The notes: a model not told the origin generated them from the letters alone. A stretch of DNA of 64,000 nucleotides from Bimuria novae-zelandiae CBS 107.79 (GCA_010015655.1 ML976660.1:748735-812734); one strand, 5' to 3'; positions 32,766 through 45,044 are shown, counted from the stretch's first letter. Translations and numbers: made by a program.

Positions 32766-35421
32766 CGGAATGTTTTAGCTCGATACCCCCTGCTTCGGCG
32801 TTTTATTGGTGTAGGACGAAATGCAAACGATTTATGATAACGCTTCTCTCGGTTGTATGCGGCTTGTCTCGAATATTTGGAGTATCGACGTGAGCGCTGG
32901 ATTGCGCGCGTATAGACTCATCTCGGTGTATCGAAGGTGTCGAAGACGATGTCTAAGGAGAGCTCCTCGGCAAATCATGCGGCCTGCTCTGTTGCTCGCC
33001 GGAACGACCTTCGAAGTAGTGCGATGTGGCACAGAGGCACAAAGCACTCACGCAGCTTGCGCAGCCTGCGCAGCCGCCATATCCTGGACTGACGAAATCG
33101 ATGAAACTGGCAGTGAGGCTGACCAGCAGTACGCGCGGTTCAAGGAGGGTACCGCTAGGACAGTGTTTGGGCCACGCGCCTTTGCACGGTTTCATCTAGA
33201 CGGATGCAACCACTGAAGGACAAGATGAGGAACGAAGAGGTATCGATTTTGACGAAAGAAAGAGCGACGAACAACGAGAGTATGAAGAGCAAATTTACTT
33301 TTGGATATCTCAAAGGACTGCATCTGCAAACAGCATTATATCCCAGTCTTATTTCTCATCACGTATTGTTTTACATGTCTGGCAACGTCTCGACTCGTCT
33401 CACCTCGCCCTTTAGCATAAGATGCGCTGTACCTGGCAATGCCACCCTCCCCCTCTTCCGCCTCCGCCGAGTAAGCAGCCAGATCCACTCTGACGCGCAC
33501 GCATGGCGAATCGCCGCGGTGAATGAGACGTACGGGTCACTGCGACGTCCGAAGCCCTACCACCTTCTACTCATCGCTCGTGCATTCATGTCGCCATGAC
33601 ATTGACAGCTCACCTCGCCTCACCGCAAGGTCCATCACCCAACAAAGAAGCGGCCGGAACGAGGCAATGGTATGGCAAGTTCCGCTCGCATAGCATCAGA
33701 TGAAAATTCAATAAACGTGAAATGTAACTCCCCGCCGAATCGCAAGGCTCGCGTCTCGTCTCATGTACTCTATAAACAAACCCACCGCACAACCTTCCAG
33801 CATCCAAAGTCGCAGGCAGGCCCACGCACACACACCTGCCTTTCTGAGTCGATGTAGATCTTAGGTGGTGGTGGTGGTGGTGGTGGTGGAGCGTTATCAG
33901 ATGTGCATCGGCCCGGCAAGCGGGAACCGGATTGTTGGGTGCCGTGCAGAGTTCGGACGGGGTGGAGTGTGGTGCGTTGGGTAGCGCTTGGGTTGCATCG
34001 CGGGTGTCCACTGCGCCTTTTGCGCGCACGTGAGTCGTGTAGAACCTAAGAACCCAGCCAGCCCTGGAGGGCAGCCGAGGTAGGCCGAAGCGAGACCGGG
34101 CGTGGGTCGGTCTAGTGAACGATGGCGCCACGTGAACGCTTTGCTAGAGCGTGGGTACTTTGCGATTAAATCGGGGGCATACTACCGGCGTGCGTGGACG
34201 TGGTACTGTATTGTAGCAAAATGGGCTTCGGCGAGTGGGTTTGGTTTGGCGCCGGAGTGCAACTATGGGCGGAGTGGAGAAAGTGAGTTTTCGGGTCTAC
34301 GGTGAGGACAGGGCTAGTGTGGGTCGTAGGAGCATTGGGAAGGGAAGCGTGGTGTATCATCGTGGTGGTATCGCTTTTGAGAAAGACCCATAGTTATGCC
34401 CCCATTGTAGGCCTGTGCAAGACTTGGCCTGACGCCTCCGTCTAGCTTCAAAGTTCGTGCCCACCTACCTAGAATGTCGGTGTTGCAGTATGAGGCTGCA
34501 GAGTTTTAATGATATGTACTGTGACTGTTTACGTGCAAGCGAAGTGCAACCTAGGGGATTCTGGAGAGCGCGGTATACCACCCTCCGTCTTCCCCGTCGG
34601 TCAGCACCGAGTAGAACCACTCTCGCCATGCAACAATAACATTGTCTCGTGTGGCCTTGTGTGGTGGGACGCCGATGTCTCATCGTGACAGATACGTGGC
34701 GCCTGTCAGGGCGCTGCATGCTCGCCGTTCGAACAACCGGCGAAGAGGAAGGTAGCAGAGTGAGTGAGCTGGGAAGATAGCGGAGGTCCGATTGTGCATG
34801 TAATATTGTGTTTAGCGCGATGTACTGCGATGCCACTGTGCAGTGTTCCTCAGGAAAAGACCCCGCGTGTGAAGCTCGATTCGTCAGCTGCTAAGATTAG
34901 ACGCAAGGAACCTCGTGTGAGGTAGATGGGACAGGATCATTTGATCGGAAGATCTGGGTGAACGCTTCGAACCAGATCGACAGATTGGTCTAGGGATGAA
35001 GGCAGACGCAGGGGCGCCCGACATTTCTTTGGTCACACCCTTCGAAATGATCATCCTGTGGTGGTGGTTCAGCAATGAGCGCAGAGCATAGCGAATGAGT
35101 TGATAATAATATAATAATATTAATGCCCTCTGATTATAGCCTCGAGGCAGATGAGGCTTAGACCACATCCCAACGCCCGTAGGGAACTCGCCCATATGCA
35201 GTTCTTACGCTCATATGCGACTATATGCATCGCGCTTCTCGGTCCTTTTCGTCGTCTCATTCGTCAACCTGCAGAAGGGATATGGGTGAGATGTGATGTA
35301 ATAGAAGGAAAACCATGTCTATCCATGCGTCGAAACTAGGCGAGGCGGGCAAAAATGGTCCAAGCCATGTATATACAAATAAACGTCGCTGAATGGGGTA
35401 TAAAGCGGCAAAAAAAAAAGC
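32766..35421. other. 2.66-kb convergent intergenic region
   Basis: Both flanking genes (ron1 and the hexokinase) end into it, so no promoter is required. Several frames of 100-170 codons exist on both strands, but none shows family signatures or splice-supported continuity. A (GGT)8 microsatellite lies at 33864-33889. A long non-coding RNA or an unrecognised gene is possible. Confidence 0.5.
33864..33889 (+). repeat. (GGT)8 microsatellite
   Basis: Eight uninterrupted GGT units plus GG, in non-coding sequence. Confidence 0.95.
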
Positions 35422-37187
35422 CTAAGCCTCTAGGCAGCATACTGCGACTGCGGCACCGAAGATGGCTGACTCTACAGCAACCTCGAGAGATATCGACTTC
35501 GGCTCCGCTCCAGAAGCGGTGGTGAGCTCGTCTAAATGAGACTGGCACAATTCGCGGAAAAGCGGATACTTCTCGATGATGGATCCATTGCATCCGATGG
35601 CCATCTTGCCAGCAGTTTCTGGTGTCAATCCTTCGGAGGTTGTGCGAAGCATCCATAAGGCATGAATACCGGCTGCAAGGAATGCGGCTGCACGGTGTGC
35701 GACAAGTTGAGACACCTGTCGGACGAAGTGGATATCATTATAGGTGGGTGGTCGGCTGGTGGGGTGCCTTGACTGAAATAGGGCGATTCCGTTGGCTAGG
35801 TTCTTCGACTCGTCGATTTCCAGGGCTGCAATGGTACCGGCGTCGAGTGAATATGCTTGACTGAGCTTGTCTGGGATTTCTCCTCCGAACAGTCCCGCTG
35901 TACGTACCGCCTCCACAATGATCAATCGAACAAGCTCTCCCAGATAGCGACCGCTGATCATGTGCTCGAAAGGCTGGAAGTCTGGGCGAACGTGGGCTTC
36001 GTTGAGTTGCTCGTCCCATCGTGTCATCGGGAAAACGGTCTTTCCGCCGAACATGCTGAGTTCCGTGTTGACAAGTACATGAGTAGCCTCGTCTCTCCAT
36101 TTCTGTGGGTAACCCTTGTATTTCGAGGAAGCCAAGGTGGAAGTGGGAAGGTGCACGGCAATGTTGAAGCCAGTGCCAAGAATGACGGCGAAGCGTGTGG
36201 CCGGGTCCTCATACGCACGTGATAACAAAGTCGCCGACGAGTCGTTCACTATGGAGTCTAACCTGACGGGAAGGTTCTAGAGCCGCATGAGTTTCATGTT
36301 CGTCAGCGAAATGGTTTGTTAGCTTACCCTTTTTCTGCAAGGAGCCATGATCAGCTCGCTCAAATCTTGTCCGAGGGTGTCCTCTGTCGCACGAAAACCT
36401 TTGCCCATGGCAAGAAGGTTACCAGAGCGGGTTGACGTTTGCCTGGTCACGAGTTAAATTTGAGAACAGTGACTGGTGATGCAAGTACTTACTCAACAGG
36501 GAAAGACCAAGCCAAGCCCATGGGGAAGGTGGTAGCACCGTTGATATTCTTCAGCTGCGAATCGGAAATGGCAGTTTCAATTCTCTCGGCCATCCAGTCA
36601 AAGAACTGACTACCGCGGAGTTGTCGTACAGATTCGTCGATTTTGAAGCTCTTCATGCTGACGATGCGCATACTCTTGGCGGCGGGCTGCTGGCCATTCA
36701 ACTCGACAACAGCCACACGGAACGTTGAACCTCCGACGTCCAGCGCCAGATAGGTACCCTGCTCGCGTCCGGTGGGAAGCTTGTGGTTGTATGAAGGCAA
36801 CATGCAGATGTCGCTCGCCTGTAGCTTCGGCGAGAACTGGTCCTGCAGCCTCCCGGACATGTGTAGCAGCTTTTCAGGGTCTAGTGGAGCCTCCAGCAGG
36901 CGCTGGATCTCCCGCAAGAGGTCGTCCATGGGCCGTTCGTGGGTCCGGACGGCATCCCGCGTGCGCTTGCGCGAAGGCAGCGAAGGGAGCACTGAATGGA
37001 TGAGTGAGGGCAACATGGCAAGGCGCTCCAGAGCCGCAAGAAGGCTCTGCCAGAAATCCAACATGGGCTTCTTATACCAACGGGATCGGCTTTCGACGGC
37101 GGAAAGGTCGTTGGCGTTGTGGGCACAATGGGGCTCGGGCAGGGTCATACGGCGGTTCTTGAAGTGTTTCAGTGGATGGCAGGACAT
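35422..37187 (-). CDS. Divergent hexokinase, probable N-acetylglucosamine kinase
   Basis: Three exons (37187-36493, 36442-36328, 36276-35422) join in phase to 554 residues. Hexokinase motifs are present: phosphate-1 loop LALDVGGSTFRVAVVEL, sugar-site region GLAWSFPVEQTSTRSGNLLA, catalytic-Asp segment LDSIVNDSSATLLS, phosphate-2 ILGTGFNIAVHLP, and adenosine site GCNGSIIEKYPLF. They differ from those of glucose hexokinases (for example NDTVGTL is NDSSATL), and there is a basic N-terminal extension of about 85 residues. In fungal GlcNAc clusters a divergent hexokinase of this type (HXK3/NGK1/Nag5) phosphorylates GlcNAc to GlcNAc-6-P. That role is inferred from neighbours: transporter, deacetylase, deaminase and regulators are all within 20 kb. 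Confidence 0.88.
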
Positions 37188-38558
37188 GGGCCAAGGGTGG
37201 CAGATGGTGGTTTGATGACGGTGACAGCGGGCCCAGGTTTTACTTGGGCAGTCGTTTGCGTATAGGCAACGAGCACGAGATGGACGTCTGGCGATCAGAA
37301 CGACACTACCTCAGAGAATTCAGGCAGACCGGTGGCATTCGACGAGCGATGTCGCAAACGGTTCTTAAGCATGGTGGTACGGCTTATGGCATAATAGGGA
37401 GAGGGTTGTATCCGCTAGAGGCACTCTTGGGAAATCCTCCGGGGAGGAAACATGCAGAAGCACGGCGGCAGCGCGCGACTGAGCAGGTCCTTACAGCGAA
37501 CTTGGGGGGCCGGGGGCTGGGCTGCTCGGACGAGGGGCTGCAGACAGGCGCCGTCCGACAGTGGATGGGACGACGGCCAGGCACGCAGCGCAAGCGTTTG
37601 CAGGGCGCGATAGCGAATTGCTGCGGTGGGGTCTTCATGGGATGTTTCGCGACCGAGATGCAACGGTGGTATCCAACTTCGACGCCCTAGCCCGCTTCGG
37701 GGCCATTACAGCTTTCTGGGAGTGCAGCGGCCAGTGCTGCGCGCCCACAACATCAGCCAGAGTGACGATCGCTTGCGAGACGCCTCTCCCGGCCGTCTGC
37801 TGCGAGGGCAGCGAGGCATTGTGCCGCCGCCGCGGCCACCTCTACGGCGTCGCACCCAAGCATAGCCGTGCTGCAGGCTTCGCACGGCGGACTGACACCA
37901 ACCCAGCCCACGGGCGGCTCCACCATATCGCCAAGTCAGATCGCGCATCCCGTGCTAAGGCCCCGTTGGCTGCGGGCGCTCAATTCACGGCGCCCTGGGC
38001 GCGGAGGGCGTCTGAAACGCGGACTGACCCCTCCGGTGTAACCAGCCAAGCTCTCCTCCACCAACGCGGAGAATGCTTGTTTGTCTGCCATGCGTTGAAA
38101 CATTGAGAACGAGCATGCCAGCTTGTGGGTTGCATCACTCCCACATCTGGACTGCCGCCAATCTGGAATGCCAGTTAGCCGACCATCACCGTCAGCTGCC
38201 TCGCCAACAACGCTTTCGGCTCCTAATCGATCGAGAGGCCGGGTGACAAACCTCCGAAAGCCCCTTCTCGCAGATTGCTGTCTTATCAACCACCGGGACA
38301 TGCGACCTTCATCACGATGCAACCATCTCACCGCGGAAAATGCGAGCATGATGAGTAAGTCGCATGTACTAAAATGCCGCTATCGACGACGAACGCTCCA
38401 TTGAGAAGAGGATACCTAGAGTGAAGGAAGGGATATCATGCAGAGACCTCATACGATGCAAGAAATCAGGCTACATAACTCTGCCCAATCATATACAGAA
38501 ATGCCCAAGGAAAGTGGTATCGACCGCCTACTCCATGATTATAAACAATTCCGGGTCA
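37188..38558. promoter_or_regulatory. Upstream region of the hexokinase gene
   Basis: 1.37 kb, GC-rich, between the 3' end of the transporter gene and the hexokinase start. Frames of up to 181 codons on the plus strand overlap one another and match nothing I know; I read them as chance frames. Confidence 0.45.
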
Positions 38559-40201
38559 TCAAACTTTCTCCTTGATCCCCTCACCGCCTGCTGGGATGAC
38601 ATGGGCCTTCGCAGCGACCTCGTCGATGGTCCCGTCGGCGAAGGCGATATCCTTTTCCAGCGAGACAGTATCCTCGACCTTCCACAGGATGACGGGGAGG
38701 GCAACAAGCAAGCTACCAGTGAGCAGACCCCAGTTCGAGGCGAACATGTTCATGTAGGAGATTTTGTTGTCATCAAGAGCCCAAGTGATGGCTCCACCAG
38801 CAGACTGGATACCCTTGTAGAAGCCAGCAAAGTTGGCTAGTTTGCGTCCGTTGTTGGTCAGGGCACCCATGAACCTGCAATTGTTAGCCTGCGCCTGAGT
38901 TGGCGTTATGGAGCGGTACGTACCAGTAAACGCAAGTCTGCCATGCGGCGTCGGAGAAGCCGTAAAACATGTAGAGAACAAACGGCCCGGCGAACCCATC
39001 GTCGCTCCAGTCCTTCTTGGGGTTGAGAAACTCGTCTTTAGTGCCAGGCTTGATCGCCGAAGCCCATTCACGATCGTATGTTGTCTGGAACTTGTAACCG
39101 CAGCCCCAAACAATCATAATGAGAGAGAAGAGGGCACCCCATGCAATCTTGGCACGCATAGTACGGCGGACACCCTTGAAATCGAGCGCAAATCCGAAGA
39201 CGTAGGCACCGACAATTTGCATGGAATAGTATACCACGCCATTGAGGGCACGAGTCCGCGTGTTGAAGTACGCACCGTTGATCTCGGTGAAATGGTAGGC
39301 GTAGAACCAGTTGGAGGACAGGAACATGGGGAACAAGGCCAGGATGTAGGGGTCCGTGAAAAACGTCTCCCACAGGCCCATGATCTCCGAAGACCAGGAC
39401 GGGTGCTTCATAACGATAACCTTGGATCCATCCTCACGAATGACATCTTTGGCGTCCACGAGAGTCCAGGCAAGGGCGGCGCCGATAAGGGTGAGAATCA
39501 AGAATCCGACGTAGGTACCATCGCTGACGGTCCTCGCCTCGGTGGTGTGAATGTTCTGACCGAGCGGAATCTGAACAATTTGTATTAGCTGGGGATTCAA
39601 AAAAAAAGATGCTCGTGGGTTGCCTCACCAAGCTACCGATGACGGCGCCTAGGTTGAAGATCATCCAGAACCACGAGATATATCGGCCCTTGGAGTCCTC
39701 CGGTGGATAGGACATCATAATGGCACCCTGTGCGCACCACAGCAGACCGGCGCACACGCCAAGAAGCGCACCAGCGAAAGTTGTGAAGCCGAGGTTCTTT
39801 GTGTGGTTGTAGCAGAGGAAGGAGCCCACGTAGACCGAGTAGCCGATGCCACCAAATGACAAGGCGGTGCGGATACCCAGCTTGTTGGTGAAAGTGCCGG
39901 CGAAGAAGCCCACCACGGAGAAGGTCGAGTACAATGCCGTGTTCGCGTGGTTGTTCGCAGTCGCGTCCATCTGGCCACCACCGCCCATGCCGTTGATGGC
40001 GTTGAACATGCCCGGGCACATGAAGCACACGAAAGACACAATGAGCAGCTGCACGAAGGGCGAGGCATACCAGTGAAACCTGCCCAGAATTCGTTTGTAC
40101 TTCCATGAATGGGGCAGCTCGAGCACGCCCTGAGGCTCTCCGACAGAGGCCTCGGGGGTGCTGACCTCGTGCGATGCTTTCTTCGGGTCAACTTCGGCCA
40201 T
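38559..40201 (-). CDS. ngt1: UNC93/DUF895-type MFS transporter, probable GlcNAc transporter
   Basis: Three exons (40201-39629, 39570-38924, 38874-38559) give 511 residues. A cytosolic N-terminus of about 45 residues is followed by some 11-12 membrane helices. Typical segments are GRFHWYASPFVQLLIVSFVC, MCPGMFNAINGMGGGGQMD, GFFAGTFTNKLGIRTALSFG, GAIMMSYPPEDSKGRYISWF and YAYHFTEINGAYFNTRTRAL. The Gly-rich INGMGGGGQ loop and the PPE-KGRYI motif are characteristic of fungal UNC93-like proteins. In Trichoderma reesei the carrier gene of the GlcNAc cluster is ngt1; assignment of this gene to that role rests on cluster position more than on a substrate signature. Confidence 0.85.
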
Positions 40202-41335
40202 TGCGTTGGGGAGGGACGAAGAAGGCGCGATGGATGCGCAAAGGAGAACTTATACAGGTCGGGGGCACAACGAGCTCCTCTGGTGATCTATCAACAATCG
40301 AAGATCAGCTCGCGGTTGCGTGCAAACGTGGGACCGTGAAAGGAGGATGGTGTGAGTGGGTCGGACGCCCATTTTAAGCCCGGCTGTCACCAGGGTCCAG
40401 CATTCACCTCCTCCCACAATACGGACTAGCTCTGCACACACGCGACACCCTGGGGGCCCTGTTTGATAAAGGCCCTTGCGCCTAAAGATACGCTGCGCAC
40501 ACTGCAATGGCTGCCAATTTGTTCCGTTCCGTTTCGTACTGCCAGCAATCTACCGCCGCCGCACACCTGTTGCTGCCAGCCCCGAACGCAACACACCACC
40601 ATGGCACCGCAGCCGGGTGCTCCTGCGTGGCAGCGTGCTTCGTCGTCCAGGCTGAGTATCCCGGGCAGGGCGCGGAAGGCGTCGAATGGCCCATCAGCCA
40701 ACGAACGGCGCGGAAGTTTCATGCACGACGATCCAGCACCAGACTGTAAGCAGGAGTAGCGCCCGCCACCCTCGACACTTTGCAACGCTCCTCCGCCGCC
40801 ACTAATAGCACGAGAATGTAACATCGACGACGTCCGCTCCCCGCATTATGTGTGTATGCGCCTTATCGTGAACCGCCTGACCACAACCCGCCGTGATATC
40901 GCTATCCCCACTGAGGCTGCTACCGACACAGAAGCTTGCTTGTGCTGATAAGCATGGTCACCGTGATCACAAGCCCATGGCGCCGTAGCATGGCAGCACA
41001 ACACTGGCGTGATGCTGCCCTATTCGATCGGCTGGCGCCTTGTGCTACCACCGTCACCTTCCACGGTATCACATCGATCATGGTTGCGCCGCGAAGAGCC
41101 GGAAATTGATGGGGTTTCGTGAGCAGCGTGTCCCGATGCGCGCGGTCATTCGCCGTGACCACTTCGACAAAGAAGACCCTACGAGCATACTACCCACCCC
41201 ACCCATGACGTGAACGTAAACGGCCCTGTATCATGCAAAAAATAAAAAGTCCTTCTTGCCCGTTCTTTGAAGCCTTTGATTCTTTGAGCCACATCTTGCA
41301 GCATAGCCTAGGATACCGCATTTACACTTTTCACC
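40202..41335. promoter_or_regulatory. Bidirectional promoter ngt1 / dam1
   Basis: 1.13 kb between the divergent transporter and deaminase genes. No exon is recognised; small frames on both strands near 40.5 kb look accidental. It is a candidate control region for coordinated GlcNAc induction. Confidence 0.5.
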
Positions 41336-42677
41336 ATGTATGCATCTGCGCCTAGCCATCGAATCATACTAGGCTGACCACTGCAGGCGTCTGATCATCA
41401 GAGACGACCCCCAGACTGCGTCTGCGTACATTGCGGAGTACATAATTGGTGCTTACTTCCGACCCTTGCGCTCCCCAACCTCAGCTAACGGCTGTGTCCA
41501 GAGCGCATCAAAACGTTCAATCCCACTGCGGCACGGCCCTTCGTCCTGGGTCTACCGACGGGAAGCAGCCCTGTCTTAATATATCAACACTTGGTCCAGC
41601 GGCACAAAGCTGGCGAGATCTCGTTCCGAAATGTGGTCACCTTCAATATGGTGCGTTTCACTGTCGCGCGAGCCTCCCGTCACCCTTGCCTTGCGGCGTC
41701 GCACAGCCACACGCATGTTTCAATGGCTGATCAGCTGTAGGACGAGTATGTTGGGATTCCGCGCGAACACCCGGAGAGCTACCACAGCTTTATGTACAAG
41801 CACTTCTTCTCGCATGTAGACGTCCGGCCCGAGAACATCAACATCCTCAATGGCAATGCCCCCGATCTGGAAGCTGAATGTCAAGCATACGAGGAGAAGA
41901 TCGCCAATGCAGGCGGCATCGAGCTGTTCTTGGGGGGCATTGGCCCTGATGGCCACATTGCCTTCAACGAACCTGGATCCAGCCTCAAGTCTCGGACCCG
42001 CGTGAAGACCCTTGCATACGATACTATCTTAGCCAACTCAAGGTTCTTCGGGCACAACATGGATCAGGTTCCTAGGATGGCGCTGACGGTTGGCGTGCAG
42101 ACGGTGTTGGAGGTAAGCATCTCGACCAATAGCATTCGACGGTAGCGCTAACGCTAGCAAGGCGCGTGAAGTAGTCATCATTATCACAGGTGCGCACAAG
42201 GCTCTGGCCCTGCAAAAGTGTATCGAAGAGGGTGTCAATCACATGTGGACCCTCTCGAGTCTTCAGCTGCACCCGCATCCGCTCATTGTTATCGATGAGG
42301 ACGCCACAATGGAGCTGAAGGTCAAGACCGTGAGGGTAAGAAGTGACGTTCATCAACTTCCGCCTCCATTGCTGACTAGTACTTAGTACTTCAAAAGTAT
42401 TGAGAAGGTCGCCAATGACCAAGGATTCAGACAGATGCTCCCAAGAATCAAGAAGCGTGACTCAGTCCACGAAGATGACGACTCCTTGTCGGCGCCTGCA
42501 CCTCAGTGCAATGGTCTCTCACTCTCTGTGCCATCCCGGGACATCTCTCGCTCTGCCAGCCCAGCGTTGGAACCGATGAGCGCACGGATCTCTGACGAGG
42601 AGGCGAACGTTCTTCCCGCTGTCGATCTCAATAGCGATTTGCAGTTCGCCCCCATGAGCGCGCGCGTCGCCGTTTGA
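41336..42677 (+). CDS. dam1: Glucosamine-6-phosphate deaminase/isomerase, start codon split by intron
   Basis: Six coding exons: 41336-41337, 41387-41448, 41502-41650, 41741-42112, 42162-42335 and 42387-42677, all GT-AG and phase-consistent, give 349 residues. The start codon is built from AT at 41336-41337 and G at 41387. NagB motifs follow: [35 protein letters not shown], the active-site FNMDEYVGI with catalytic Asp, and [19 protein letters not shown] with the proton-relay His. The enzyme turns glucosamine-6-P into fructose-6-P and ammonia, the last step of GlcNAc use. A tail of about 80 residues beyond the core is Ser/Asp-rich and contains two similar EPMSARI / APMSARV motifs; bacterial NagB lacks it. 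Confidence 0.93.
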
Positions 42678-43403
42678 ATTAGGAATTCTGCCGGAGTACG
42701 GAGAGTTGTTTCACACTGATCAACGTTCGTTTGCTTGCGCAGAACATGAAACCATCATTTGCGACGAGGTTGAAGGCAAGGTTGGAAGCAGGGTTGAAGA
42801 CACGAGTGTACAGGACTTGGGTTAGCAGTAGTAGTATTTCAGGGTATCTTTTATCGTTGTTATCGATCGACCTGAACAGATCAGTTTCGCATCGCACTCG
42901 TAGAATAGGCTACATTCACTGCCCTGTGGGCATTTGGCGCATATCATCATATTAGACGCATATGCATAGATGATTGGCATACCTTTGTAGATATCATGTA
43001 TACTATTCTCTCCAAGATCTCATTTGTGGCTGTCGACACCATCCCTTTGTTCGTGTATGTATACAGTGATGCAATTCTAACCTCCAGTGGTTGCAGTGTG
43101 AAGTTGTTAAGATATTACAAAAGTATTGTCCATCATGATTAACCCCCAACATCATCCATAGGATATGAGCCGTACTTGCAACCCTCGCAGCTGAAGCGGA
43201 GAAGCATGGATGCCCGAGTTCACGGGTCGGGTAGAGTAACTGCACGTGCATGCCTCCCTCCGCATTCAGGAGCCGAGGCACGTCACTTCCCCAGCTTCCA
43301 TGGGTGGCCCTGCCGGTCCGTCCCCCTTCGTCGCAAAACACAACAACACGTCGTGGCAGCATGCAAAACACCTCTCTGAGAGTGCGCACACGTTCCTCCC
43401 AGC
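42678..43403. other. Intergenic dam1 / TMEM135-like gene
   Basis: 3' flank of dam1 and promoter of the next gene. No further gene seen. Confidence 0.45.
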
Positions 43404-45044
43404 ATGTCGTCATCCAGCGAGGCTTCTGCCGCCGGTAGGCCCCAAAAGAAGGAGATGGACCCGGTCCTGCGCAATGCGCTGCGATACACAATCAGTTCGA
43501 GGGAGTACCAGCTCCTGCACCAATATCTTCTTTCACGCGCACCTGCCGTTCGGAAACGCACACTGCCGCCGAAAAAGTACGATGCCATTGCAAAAGGTGG
43601 GGACGACTACAATGCCGCTGCCATTCGTGCAAGTCTTCGGCTTGCCGTCGTCACTTTCTCGGGGCTCAAGGCGTGGGAGCTTGTGAAGGCCAGGCTGTGG
43701 TCCCGGGGTACAACGGAAGGGTAGGAATCATTACAATATTTCTATGGATATGAAACTCACAATGCCAGGCCACGGCACCGATTGCCGGTGTGGAAGTCAC
43801 CAAACGTGCGCCTGACGTGTTCGCTATCCTTCATCCTCCTCTTCCACCGACTCCTCCGCCGCTTCTTCATCCGCCTGCGCGAGAGCCTCCTCACACAAGA
43901 TGCGAAGCCTTTCCGACGACGAAACCCTCGGATATCCTGGGCGTTGACCTCTAGACTTGCGCCGGCAATTGGGTCCAGTCTCGCAGGCTTCTTTCTCGCC
44001 GTCCATCCGTCCGACCAATTGAGGATAACAATGACTATTTACATATTCACCAGAGCGCTGGAATTTAGCTACAACCATCTGGAAGAGCTAGGCTACTTCC
44101 GCAACAGGCCGGCTTGGTTCGGCTCCTGGATGCTCATGCCTGTCGCCTGCGGCCAACTCCTCCACGCATTCGTCTTCGATCGCGACTGCTTCCCGACCGC
44201 GTACGGCAAGTTCATCCTAGACAACTCCCCAGAGTACATCCAGGCCCGGCCCGCCGGATATCCCAAACATCTCAAATGGCCCACCACATTCGACATCGTC
44301 GACAACCTCGCACAAATCTCGAAAAAACAATGGCCTTCCTTCATCTCCCCAATCATGTTCCCTGCCTCCGAGACCCTCCCCAAAAGCCTCACGGCCATCG
44401 CACCAATCACGTCCCCCGCGCACCCCGCAATCAAGCACCTGTCCTGCGCACTCCTCCACCCGAACGACCCCTCGTGTCTGCGCACGTACGTGTCCTACTG
44501 GATCCAAGCCTTCCCAAAGGTCGCCCGCCTCTTCACCATCATCCTCACAGCGATGAGCGTGACGCGCTACAAAACTTTCCTCGACTCGCCCATCTCGGCG
44601 CTGAATAAGCTGGCCAAGAGCATCCTGCGCATGTCGCTGTTCATTTGCGGCGCCATCGGGACATCCTGGGGCTCCATCTGCCTCTTCCAAAACATCTTCC
44701 CGCGCAACCTTTTTCCGACCCAGCGGTGGTTCTTGGGCGGGTTCCTCGGCGGCATGTGGGCGTTCCTCGAGCGGAAGAATGGACGCGGGAACTTTTTGTA
44801 CTCGGCGCGCATGTCGATTGATTCGCTGTGGAAGGTGGGTGTGAAGAGGGGATGGTGGAGGGGCGTGAAGAATGGGGATGTGCTGTTGTTTGTGGCGAGC
44901 TTGGCGACGGTGAATGTGTTGTATGAGGTTTCGCCGAAGAGTGTGAGTAGTGGGGTGGCGAGGAAGGGGTTGGGTGTCATGAGGGGGGAGGGGTGGGTGG
45001 ATAGGGCGAATATGGTGAGGGGGGGGGGGGCGAAGGAAGAGTAA
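43404..45044 (+). CDS. TMEM135-like multi-pass membrane protein
   Basis: Two exons (43404-43720 and 43769-45044) give 530 residues. The N-terminal part carries LRYTISSREYQLLHQYLLSR, typical of fungal TMEM135/PMP24-related proteins, and hydrophobic helices follow (ISWALTSRLAPAIGSSLAGF, WFGSWMLMPVACGQLLHAFV, LSCALLHPNDPSC as a Cys-containing block). The C-terminal half has further helices (SLFICGAIGTSWGSICLFQN). Mammalian TMEM135 affects mitochondrial dynamics and peroxisomal lipid handling; the fungal role is unknown. A run of 12 G at 45019-45030 encodes RGGG just before the stop and is a slippage-prone site that could also hide a sequencing error. Long antisense frames exist but show no motif. 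Confidence 0.8.

Noticed and set aside
33610..34131. 173-codon minus-strand frame with a polyhistidine run
   Set aside because: The His run is only the (GGT)8 microsatellite read backwards; the rest looks random.
37172..38349. Overlapping frames of 137-181 codons upstream of the hexokinase
   Set aside because: Mutually overlapping on both strands, in GC-rich promoter sequence, without family signature.
43003..43491. 162-codon minus-strand frame overlapping the 5' end of the TMEM135-like gene
   Set aside because: Overlaps a supported exon and a promoter region; no recognisable domain.
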